From NCBI GenBank assembly GCA_034437895.1, contig DAOTTO010000325.1, positions 1 through 64,000 on the forward strand: a stretch of 64,000 nt of DNA. The letters run 5' to 3'. The position numbers were made by a program, and so were the translations under genes. Under the pieces are notes generated by a model. That model did no database searches. It saw only the letters and a list, made by a program, of their open reading frames with translations, and was not told the origin of the DNA. This document shows, one piece after another, positions 23,886-31,305 of the stretch. The first letter of the stretch is position 1; each line of letters starts with the position of its first letter. The DNA comes from JANRLJ01 sp034437895 (GTDB taxonomy: Bacteria; Chloroflexota; Anaerolineae; Aggregatilineales; Phototrophicaceae).

Positions 23886-25963
23886 GATGCAGCAGCTTCC
23901 TGTTCTCTTTTTCTTTCGGCAGCCATTTCCGCCAGTTGCAGCGGCTTCGGCGGGAGCAGCCCTTCCGGCCTCAAAATCATAACCAGCACCAACAAACTGC
24001 CAAATACCAATAAACGATAATCTTGTAACTCACGCAGTAAATCTGGCACACCAATCAACACTAATGACCCGACAATAATGCCCGGAATAGATCCCATCCC
24101 GCCGATAATAATCAGCGCTAAGACGTTCACCGAAACAGCTAACTCAAAGCTGTTGGGGAAGATACTCCGTAACCACGCGCCAAAAATCGCGCCGCCCAAC
24201 CCGGCAAAAGCTGAACTTAACCCAAAAGCCAGCAGTTTTGTTTGGACGAGATTGATGCCCATTGCTTCGGCGACATCTTCATCCGCCCGCATCGCCCGCC
24301 AAGCGCGGCCTAATCGGGTATGCACCAAGCGATTTACGACAAAAATCGCCACAATGACGCTGAATAACAAAAGATAATAATATCCTGTAGCCCCATTTAA
24401 TTCGGTTTGCCAGTTTGGATTTAACCTTGTGAGGTCAATGACGGCATTGGGAATCTGAGAAATTCCCTGCGGCCCGCCCAACAAATCTTTGTATTTATCA
24501 GAACTGATGAGCCGATTGATGATCTGCCCAAAGCCGAGCGTCACAATAGCTAAATAATCACCTCGCAAACGCAATACGGGGATCCCGAGTAATACGCCAA
24601 CAGAAGCACTGAACAAAATCGCGATTGGGAGTGCCTCCCAAAAGGTCAGAATACCACTACATGCTTGCTGGATGGTTTGCCCCTGCTGTAATAACTCGCT
24701 TACTGCATCAGGCCGTAATCCGCCGCAAGTGACCATACTTGGCGTGGCAAGGACACCGGCTGTATACGCGCCAATCGCATAAGAGGCTACATAACCTAAG
24801 TCGAGCAAACCCGCGTAACCCACCATCACATTCAAACCAACTCCCATCGTGATGTAGAGGAGGACGTAATTAAACGTGTTTGTGATGCTGAGGCCAGCAA
24901 AAATTGGCGTTACAAGCAAAATACCCAGCACAGCCAAAAAGATTAACCGCCGTGAATTTTGCTGATCGACACGCGGCAAACTAGAGAAACGCTGCTCGGC
25001 TTGTTTGCCTAATGAAGGCACAAACCAAAATGCTGCGCTTAACAAAACAAATGCCATTGTCACCAATAAGAAAGTGATACCCTCTTGTAGATTGAGCATC
25101 CCAAAAATGAGCAGCGTCGCCAATAAATAGAATATGCCATCATGAAAAATAGTCGCTGCTCTTACGGTTAATGCACCCACGCCTCCAACAATCGCCATAA
25201 TAATCACGAATGCCAAGGCTTGGTCAACGGCAACCTCCAGAATGAGAGGTTTACTGCCCTCGCCGCGCAAAAGACTCCCTTTATCGAGGCCAACAGCATT
25301 CACCAGAAAAGCCAAGATGATACCCGCCGCTAGACCAATGGCTATACCCGTACCCAAGATGATGCGGGTACGATTATGGGGAATACGGAGGCTAACCAGA
25401 TAAGCCACCGCAAACACTAACGTCAACACAAACGCATCGCCTAATGTGATAACATCATCAATCTGGCGGTCTAACAGGGCAATAATAACGATCAATCCGA
25501 CTGTAGATAATCCAATATCACGTATTCTACGAGGGATGAAAACAATTAAGCCGCCCAACAGACCAAATGCACCACTAGCAAATAACAGAAGTAGTATGCC
25601 GAGAACAAGTTCTGTTTGACCAAAGGTTACTGTTCCACCTAAAAGTGGTTTTAGATTGCGGAAAACAAAGTTCATATCCACCTTGTTTTCAATAAAGACT
25701 ATGATTGCCAATACAACCGCGATAACGATTGCGCCGATAAAACCATGTTGGAGAGCAGGCACAAGTCCCTTTTGTCGCAAGCGGCTAGTCAAGAAAAACC
25801 CTGTGCCGCCCATGATAAACATTAACAGCACTGTGCCTAATGTGAATGACTCGCTAAAAATGGGATAGGATGCAAACGAGTTGAAGATACCCGTCAACGT
25901 CAAGATAGCAACGCCTGCCGCAATATAAAGGCTGTAGCGTAGTGAATCTCTGAAATCAGCCAT
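23882..25963 (-). CDS. livM: Branched-chain amino acid ABC transporter permease LivM with a long membrane N-terminal extension
   Basis: Permease of 693 residues, roughly twice the usual 320-420. The LivM core occupies about residues 340-680: YVLLYITMGVGLNVMVGYAG, GYVASYAIGAYTAG, LRLRGDYLAIVTLGFGQI and the coupling region RLGRAWRAMRADEDVAEAMG. Within it, a Cys-containing extracytoplasmic insertion (about 408-436) separates two helices. Residues 1-335 add about ten further hydrophobic segments not found in E. coli LivM. The core is intact, so transport should work with LivH, LivG and LivF. The function of the extension is unknown. Confidence 0.93.
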   Translation of the reverse strand: MADFRDSLRYSLYIAAGVAILTLTGIFNSFASYPIFSESFTLGTVLLMFIMGGTGFFLTSRLRQKGLVPALQHGFIGAIVIAVVLAIIVFIENKVDMNFVFRNLKPLLGGTVTFGQTELVLGILLLLFASGAFGLLGGLIVFIPRRIRDIGLSTVGLIVIIALLDRQIDDVITLGDAFVLTLVFAVAYLVSLRIPHNRTRIILGTGIAIGLAAGIILAFLVNAVGLDKGSLLRGEGSKPLILEVAVDQALAFVIIMAIVGGVGALTVRAATIFHDGIFYLLATLLIFGMLNLQEGITFLLVTMAFVLLSAAFWFVPSLGKQAEQRFSSLPRVDQQNSRRLIFLAVLGILLVTPIFAGLSITNTFNYVLLYITMGVGLNVMVGYAGLLDLGYVASYAIGAYTAGVLATPSMVTCGGLRPDAVSELLQQGQTIQQACSGILTFWEALPIAILFSASVGVLLGIPVLRLRGDYLAIVTLGFGQIINRLISSDKYKDLLGGPQGISQIPNAVIDLTRLNPNWQTELNGATGYYYLLLFSVIVAIFVVNRLVHTRLGRAWRAMRADEDVAEAMGINLVQTKLLAFGLSSAFAGLGGAIFGAWLRSIFPNSFELAVSVNVLALIIIGGMGSIPGIIVGSLVLIGVPDLLRELQDYRLLVFGSLLVLVMILRPEGLLPPKPLQLAEMAAERKREQEAAAS

Positions 25964-25969
25964 GCTACA

Positions 25970-27154
25970 TTACGCTTTCTTTTTAGAGAGAACTTCGCCG
26001 AAAATACCCGTCGGGCGAAAGATTAAGACCAATACCAACATACCGAAAGCAATTACGTCTGAAAGCTGATCAGGCATTTGTAACAACGACGGCGCTACCG
26101 ATTCGACTACGCCTAAAAAGAGGCCGCCAAACATTGCGCCCGGAATATTGCCGATGCCGCCCAAAACTGCTGCCGTAAATGCCTTTATACCGAATGAAAA
26201 GCCCATACCAGGTGTCGCACGTCCATCATAAAGTGCGAACAGCACACCTGCCGCCCCTGCTAATGCCGCACCGAGTACAAATGTGATGACGATGACTCGA
26301 TTAACATTGACCCCCATCAGGGAGGCGGTGTTTTTATCTTCAGCGACAGCCCTCATCGCTTTACCCGTTTTCGTGCGTTTGACGATAAACCACAAGGAGG
26401 CCATGAGCAGAATCGCCAGCGCGAAAATGATAAAAACTAATGGGCGAAGCGTAAGATTTAAGCCAAGCAGATTAACATCATAACGTCCAGCGATCATGTC
26501 AATGCCACGACAAACGGTCACGTCATTGACGACATCACATTCCTCGCGAAAAACTCCCGGAAGCACATAAAGATGCACATCAGGATAAACCCGCGCTGCA
26601 CCGCCAAACAGCCTAATAAACAACTCTCTGATGGTAATAGACGCGCCGATAGCCGTAATTAATGGGACGAGGCGAGGCGCATTTCTCAGAGGCCGATAGG
26701 CGATTCGCTCTAGTAAAACTGCGACGATAATCGAAGCCAGCATACCAATTACAATAGTCAAAAGCAGGGCAAAAAACGGACTGCTTTCCATCCATCCGGC
26801 TTCATTCATCGCATAAAGGGCAAAAAATCCGATATAGGCACCCGACATAAAAACCTCGCCATGTGCGAAGTTAATCATGCCTAGAATGCCATAAACAAGC
26901 GTATAGCCCAACGCTACCAGCGCATAGATGCTTCCCTGTGCTAGGCCGTATGTCAACCCTCGGATAAACTGCTCTAAGGTGTAACCGCCGCTCATAATAT
27001 TAGCGAAGATCGCCGCGACGATAAGGAAGACAAGTAAAAAACCCATTAAGTATAAAACACTCTGTACGGGGTCACCTGAAACCATATTTGCAATGCGCTT
27101 AAAAAAAGAAGGTGATGGTGCGCCGGGTTGCAGGGACGGCGTGTTGGAGGCCAT
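25970..27154 (-). CDS. livH: Branched-chain amino acid ABC transporter permease LivH
   Basis: Permease partner of LivM, 394 residues against about 300 in E. coli. Family features: GLAQGSIYALVALGYTLVYGI, MINFAHGEVFMSGAYIG, ERIAYRPLRNAPRLVPLI, the coupling loop KTGKAMRAVAEDKNTASLMG, and FTAAVLGGIGNIPGAMFGG. Additions are a soluble N-terminus of about 30 residues plus one membrane helix, and an extracytoplasmic insertion at about 190-230 carrying two Cys that could form a disulfide. It lies 6 bases upstream of livM. The first start, ATG 27154, has no strong ribosome binding site. Confidence 0.95.
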   Translation of the reverse strand: MASNTPSLQPGAPSPSFFKRIANMVSGDPVQSVLYLMGFLLVFLIVAAIFANIMSGGYTLEQFIRGLTYGLAQGSIYALVALGYTLVYGILGMINFAHGEVFMSGAYIGFFALYAMNEAGWMESSPFFALLLTIVIGMLASIIVAVLLERIAYRPLRNAPRLVPLITAIGASITIRELFIRLFGGAARVYPDVHLYVLPGVFREECDVVNDVTVCRGIDMIAGRYDVNLLGLNLTLRPLVFIIFALAILLMASLWFIVKRTKTGKAMRAVAEDKNTASLMGVNVNRVIVITFVLGAALAGAAGVLFALYDGRATPGMGFSFGIKAFTAAVLGGIGNIPGAMFGGLFLGVVESVAPSLLQMPDQLSDVIAFGMLVLVLIFRPTGIFGEVLSKKKA

Positions 27155-27197
27155 AAATAAATCCAGTCAGATCAATATAAATTACAAAGATAAATTG

Positions 27198-27221
27198 GAG
27201 GTGGGCTTATAAACCCACCTC
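27198..27221 (-). terminator. Intra-operon hairpin after the Liv binding-protein gene
   Basis: A perfect 8-bp stem, GAGGTGGG (27198-27205) with CCCACCTC (27214-27221) and an 8-base loop, lies between the binding-protein gene and livH. On the minus strand it is followed by CAATTTATCTTTG, a weak U-run. It could protect the binding-protein mRNA 3' end or partially terminate. Confidence 0.6.
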
Positions 27222-27247
27222 GCTAGTGCTTTGTTACGCTTTAGGCG

Positions 27248-28456
27248 TTATTCGCCCATTTCAACTTCAACATATTCGCCGTCAACCACTTGGAAGATAC
27301 CAATTTCTGCGGAGCCGCAGTCACCGGTACCGTCGCAGGAGATTTCGCCAGAAAGCCCTTCAACAGGTTCTTCCGCGCCGTAAGAGCGAATGTACTCAGA
27401 CAGATCAGCGCGGCTGACGACAAGTGCGCCGTCATCGTTGATCGTGCCGACTTCTTCAATGGCATCCATAATCATATTGATGGCATCATAGGCATAAACT
27501 TGGAAAGGAGCTGTTGGCTCTAAACCATAATTTTCGACATAACGTGCCAAGAATTCATCGACTTCTTCAGTTGCCGGAGCCAACGGACGGGAAGCATAAA
27601 CACCTTCGGCAGCCTCACCCCCCAGATTGACGAATTCCGCGCCATAGATGCCTTCCGGCCCGAACAACGGCACTTCTTCTAAGCCTACATCAGCGCGTTG
27701 TTCAGCCAAACGAGCGCCTTCAGCATTAAAACCGCCGAAGTAGAGCAAACCGGGTTCTGCTGCTGCGGCGCTTTCCAGCAAGCTGCGGAAATCGGTATCG
27801 CCAACGGTCAGCGAGTCGGCAAAGACAACTTCCCCACCGAGTTCTTCAAACGCGCGGGTTAAAATTTCCACAATGCCTTCACCATAAGCGCTACCATCAT
27901 GAATAGTGGCGATGCTTTCGACACCCAACTCATTGTAGATAAAGTCAGCCGCTGCTACGCCCTGAATATTATCATTGGCAGCGGTACGGTTAAAGCTGGT
28001 GAAACCCTCTTCTTCACTGGTGAGGTTAACAGCCGTGCAGCTTGTGCTGATGGTCGTATACCCTGCATCATCGAAGATCGGCGCAGCAGCAGCACAAGCA
28101 CTGGAGCAAGTGGGGCCGACAACAGCGACAATCGATGGATCCGAAACGAAACGGTTGGCAATCGCCTGCCCACCTTCAGCCGAGCATTGGTCGTCTTGAA
28201 GGTCAAGCGCAATGGCGAATTCCACATCATCAACAATGACCGAAGGACGATCTTCCAACGCCAATTCAACACCGCGTGTGATGTCATCGCCAAACGGCAC
28301 GAGGCCTTCACCAGAAAGAATGGTTGCAAGACCAACCATCACGTCATCACCTTCATCGACAACAACCTCGCCCTCTTCTTGGGCAAGAACGCTTGAAGTA
28401 AGCATTGCCACCATCACGACCAGAGCCAAAAGCAGAACCAATTTATTTTTTGCCAT
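27248..28456 (-). CDS. Branched-chain amino acid-type ABC transporter substrate-binding protein
   Basis: Secreted periplasmic-binding-protein-like type I protein, 402 residues, and the first gene of the Liv operon. The signal peptide (residues 1-25) ends VLAQ, without a lipobox Cys. The mature protein is very acidic. Family landmarks: GLATILSGEGLVPFGDDITRG at about 41-61, VAVVGPTCSSACAAAAPIF at about 110-128, and IATIHDGSAYGEG at about 177-189. Cysteines around 93-145 could form disulfides. It has a strong GAGGAG ribosome binding site. Ligands of this family include Leu/Ile/Val, amides and urea; which one applies is not determinable. Confidence 0.95.
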   Translation of the reverse strand: MAKNKLVLLLALVVMVAMLTSSVLAQEEGEVVVDEGDDVMVGLATILSGEGLVPFGDDITRGVELALEDRPSVIVDDVEFAIALDLQDDQCSAEGGQAIANRFVSDPSIVAVVGPTCSSACAAAAPIFDDAGYTTISTSCTAVNLTSEEEGFTSFNRTAANDNIQGVAAADFIYNELGVESIATIHDGSAYGEGIVEILTRAFEELGGEVVFADSLTVGDTDFRSLLESAAAAEPGLLYFGGFNAEGARLAEQRADVGLEEVPLFGPEGIYGAEFVNLGGEAAEGVYASRPLAPATEEVDEFLARYVENYGLEPTAPFQVYAYDAINMIMDAIEEVGTINDDGALVVSRADLSEYIRSYGAEEPVEGLSGEISCDGTGDCGSAEIGIFQVVDGEYVEVEMGE

Positions 28457-28624
28457 GAACTTTTCTCCTCACTTTAGGTCTATAAACGCGAGCATCATAG
28501 TATCGCTCACGGATGCGATATTCTAAGCTATAGATGCGAATTTTCAAAAATTCTTATTTTCTTTCAACGCCGAAATAGGATCATCGAAATAGACAAAAGG
28601 TCAAATTGAATTTATCATGGGGAA

Positions 28625-29425
28625 ATGAAACGTCTGATTTTTTATCTCGCTTGGTCATTGATCTATTGCAGTTTGCTGCTTAGTAGTGCGCCAGCAAAGT
28701 CGAAGACACAAGACTATTTAGTAGATGGCACTTTACGCCGCATCAACGTACCCATCTTGATGTATCATTATGTTAGCCCCCTTCCCTTAGATGCCGATCA
28801 ACTGCGCGTCGGGCTGACTTTATCCCCCGAAATGTTCCGTCAACATATCCAGTATTTAAGAGATGCAGGATATTCTACGGTTTCGCTCTATCAGCTTCAC
28901 GATGCTTTAATAGCAGGAACACCACTTCCACCCAAACCAATTGTGTTGACCTTTGATGATGGTTATATTGACCATTATACAGTCGTTTTCCCAATACTGC
29001 GTGAATTCGGTTACACCGGGACATTTTTCATTATTACGGGTAAGGCGGATGCGTCCGAGTCGAATTATGTGTCTTGGGATCAAATCAATGAGATGGCAGA
29101 CGCGGGGATGAGTATGGAAGCACACACAAAAAATCATGTAGATTTACGTGAACGGGATTACGATTTTCTGGTTTATCAAATACTGGGCAGCATAGAGAGT
29201 TTACAAGCCCATACCCAACAGGACACGCGCATATTTGCTTACCCTGCTGGACGCTATGATGAAGCAACACTGGCTGTTTTAGAATCTTTGGCGGTCTGGC
29301 GGGCAGTAACGACTGAAAGCGGCACGCTGCATACGTCAGATAACTTACTGGAAGTTACAAGACTGAGAGTGAATGGAGAAATGAGTGTAGCGGGATTAGG
29401 GCAACTTTTAACAGCTTCTCATTGA
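28625..29425 (+). CDS. Secreted polysaccharide deacetylase (NodB domain)
   Basis: A 266-residue secreted carbohydrate esterase of family 4. A signal peptide covers about residues 1-25. The NodB domain has PILMYHYVS (about 43-51), the metal and base motif TFDDGY (Asp111, Asp112) and the zinc ligands EAHTKNH (His167, His171). The motif 3 region FAYPAGRYDEATL and a downstream RLRVNGEMS follow. The family removes N- or O-acetyl groups from peptidoglycan or other polysaccharides. All catalytic residues visible here are intact. It is transcribed alone, divergent from the Liv operon and closed by a terminator. Confidence 0.93.
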   Translation: MKRLIFYLAWSLIYCSLLLSSAPAKSKTQDYLVDGTLRRINVPILMYHYVSPLPLDADQLRVGLTLSPEMFRQHIQYLRDAGYSTVSLYQLHDALIAGTPLPPKPIVLTFDDGYIDHYTVVFPILREFGYTGTFFIITGKADASESNYVSWDQINEMADAGMSMEAHTKNHVDLRERDYDFLVYQILGSIESLQAHTQQDTRIFAYPAGRYDEATLAVLESLAVWRAVTTESGTLHTSDNLLEVTRLRVNGEMSVAGLGQLLTASH

Positions 29426-29442
29426 GGGTCAGCAAAATAGAC

Positions 29443-29473
29443 AAAACAAGGAGCAGAAGCTCCCTGTTTTATT
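29443..29473. terminator. Bidirectional terminator after the polysaccharide deacetylase gene
   Basis: AAAACAAGGAGC (29443-29454) pairs with GCTCCCTGTTTT (29459-29470) around an AGAA loop with one mismatch; the A/T ends supply a U-run in either direction. It separates the deacetylase from the convergent small membrane protein gene. Confidence 0.85.
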
Positions 29474-29494
29474 GGATTATTGACACGATGGATG

Positions 29495-29734
29495 CTAATC
29501 AGGCCAAATTTTTGCATCAAGGAAATAATCCAGCCAGGTCATAAAGATAAGTCCAATCGGCACCATCGTGACGAGAAAGTAGACTCTACCGTATTCACTA
29601 ATGCTTACTGCGGCTGCGTTTGGATCTGGACTAACGGCAGGGAGGAAAAACGTAATCAAGAGCCAGGTAATTACAAACCCCAACGCCATCCCCACAACCC
29701 AAGCGATCGCACGACGAATAAATAACGAGGACAT
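29495..29734 (-). CDS. Small two-helix membrane protein, unknown function
   Basis: A 79-residue protein with hydrophobic segments at about 8-32 and 49-66, joined by a loop containing SPDPNAAAVSISEYGR. A strong purine-rich ribosome binding site (GAGGAGAGGG) precedes the ATG at 29734, supporting this strand. The overlapping + strand frame is hydrophilic, lacks a ribosome binding site and is rejected. No family is recognised. It is transcribed alone. Confidence 0.7.
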   Translation of the reverse strand: MSSLFIRRAIAWVVGMALGFVITWLLITFFLPAVSPDPNAAAVSISEYGRVYFLVTMVPIGLIFMTWLDYFLDAKIWPD

Positions 29735-29898
29735 AGAACCCTCTCCTCACATTATCAGCTTAAATTACCGTATATTGTAGCTTAATGAGCGAATTCCGCG
29801 CAAGTAAATCTTTTCACAATCGCTCAAATCTTGTTATCCCATAAAAATAAGGTTAAACTCCTCTTAAAAGCACATCGTACAGGCACGAGATGTGTTAC

Positions 29899-29904
29899 TA
29901 TAAT
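29899..29904 (+). promoter_or_regulatory. Candidate -10 box of the alpha-oxoamine synthase gene
   Basis: A perfect TATAAT lies about 90 bases before the GTG start in a 258-base gap. No clear -35 is present at 16-18 bases. Confidence 0.35.
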
Positions 29905-29992
29905 AAGCTGGCTATCAACACTATCGAAAATCAAAGCATTGCTTAATTAAGCGATGAAATCAATGCCAAACTAAGTATGTAGGAGCAACTCT

Positions 29993-31213
29993 GTGGCAGA
30001 ATTATTCCAAAAAGCAGAAAATTTCACGGCAGCGAAAGATGCAATGGCGCTGGGTATTTATCCTTATTTTCGTGCGCTAAGCGATTCTGAAGGTACCACT
30101 GCGGTCTTTGAAGGCAAAGAAGTCGTGATGATTGGCTCTAATAATTACTTGGGGCTGACCACTGATCCTCGTGTACGGCAGGCTGCCGCTGATGCGTTGG
30201 CACGTTACGGCACAAGCGTCACTGGTTCACGTTTCTTAAATGGGACGCTGGAACTTCACCTCGAACTTGACCGCCGCCTAGCGAAATTTGTGAATAAAGA
30301 GGCAGCGCTAGTTTTCCCAACAGGTTATCAGACGAATGTAGGGACAATCAGTGCCTTAGTTGGCAAAGGCGATTACGTCATTATTGATAAAGACGCACAT
30401 GCCTGCATTGTCGATGGCTGCTTGATGTCTCGTGGTGAGATGAAACGCTTTCGCCATAATGATCTTTCTAGCTTAGAACAAATTTTAGAAAGACTCCCCG
30501 AAGATGCCGGCAAGCTCGTCATTGTTGATGGCGTGTACAGCATGGGTGGTGACATCGCACCGCTGCCAGAAATTGTGGCTGTGTGCAAACGCTACGGCGC
30601 ACGAATTATGGTCGATGACGCGCATGGTATTGGTGTTACAGGCAATGGGCGCGGTACATCGGCGCACTTCAATTTGACGGACGATGTAGACTTAATTATG
30701 GGAACTTTTAGCAAGAGTTTCGCCTCGATTGGCGGATTTATTGCGGGGAGCGCTCAAGTCGTTCATTATATTCAACATCATGCCCGTTCACTAATTTTCT
30801 CTGCGGCGCTGCCTGCGCCTAATACAGCCGCCGTCCTCGCCGCGCTGGATATTATCGAGACCGAACCGGAGCTTGTCGAGAGCTTGTGGGATAATGCCGA
30901 ATATATGCGTGCTGGATTCCGTGCATTAGGCTACGATATCGGCCCCAGCAACTCGGCTATCATTCCTGTTTTAATTCGTGAGGATTATCGTACAGCGCTG
31001 GCTTGGCGTGCCTTAATTGAGGCTGGGGTTTATACGAACCCTGTTATTCCTCCCGCTGTCCCACCGAATAACAGTTTGCTCAGAACCAGCTACATGGCGA
31101 CTCACCGCCGTGAACATCTTGATCGCGCCTTAAATGCCTTCAAGGTTGTTGGGGAACAGCTTGATCTACTCGGAATTAATGCGTCTGAGGAAGTAAAAGA
31201 AGTCGCCTCTTAA
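29993..31213 (+). CDS. Alpha-oxoamine synthase (PLP-dependent; serine palmitoyltransferase/KBL/BioF family)
   Basis: A 406-residue fold type I PLP enzyme that condenses an amino acid with an acyl-CoA. The opening GSNNYLGLTTDPRV and YGTSVTGSRFLNGT segments are family hallmarks. PLP-site residues are visible: His136 in DKDAHAC, Asp208 and His211 in VDDAHGIG, and Lys241 in GTFSKSFASIGG. The GTFSKS form is more like serine palmitoyltransferase-type members than the GTLGKA form of BioF and KBL, so sphingolipid-like base synthesis is possible but unproven. GTG 29993 has TAGGAG upstream. It stands alone between terminators, with no biotin genes nearby. Confidence 0.88.
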   Translation: MAELFQKAENFTAAKDAMALGIYPYFRALSDSEGTTAVFEGKEVVMIGSNNYLGLTTDPRVRQAAADALARYGTSVTGSRFLNGTLELHLELDRRLAKFVNKEAALVFPTGYQTNVGTISALVGKGDYVIIDKDAHACIVDGCLMSRGEMKRFRHNDLSSLEQILERLPEDAGKLVIVDGVYSMGGDIAPLPEIVAVCKRYGARIMVDDAHGIGVTGNGRGTSAHFNLTDDVDLIMGTFSKSFASIGGFIAGSAQVVHYIQHHARSLIFSAALPAPNTAAVLAALDIIETEPELVESLWDNAEYMRAGFRALGYDIGPSNSAIIPVLIREDYRTALAWRALIEAGVYTNPVIPPAVPPNNSLLRTSYMATHRREHLDRALNAFKVVGEQLDLLGINASEEVKEVAS

Positions 31214-31270
31214 GAAAGAGATAAAAAATAGGGGTATCCCCAAATACCCTTACCTAACAAATCAGCATAT

Positions 31271-31301
31271 AGGGCATTGTTATCGCGCAATGCCCTTTTT
31301 G
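31271..31301. terminator. Terminator between the alpha-oxoamine synthase and RND genes
   Basis: AGGGCATTG (31271-31279) pairs with CAATGCCCT (31288-31296) around an 8-base loop, followed by TTTTT. A smaller GGGTA/TACCC hairpin lies just upstream. The flanking genes converge here. Confidence 0.88.
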
Positions 31302-31305
31302 TTAT

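Noticed and set aside
29480..29725. 81-codon + strand frame opposite the small membrane protein
   Set aside because: It is very hydrophilic, lacks a ribosome binding site and overlaps a terminator; the opposite strand has a strong binding site and two membrane helices.
31231..31250. Small GGGTA/TACCC hairpin after the alpha-oxoamine synthase gene as a separate terminator
   Set aside because: The stem is only 5 bp with no U-run; the strong terminator lies 30 bases downstream.
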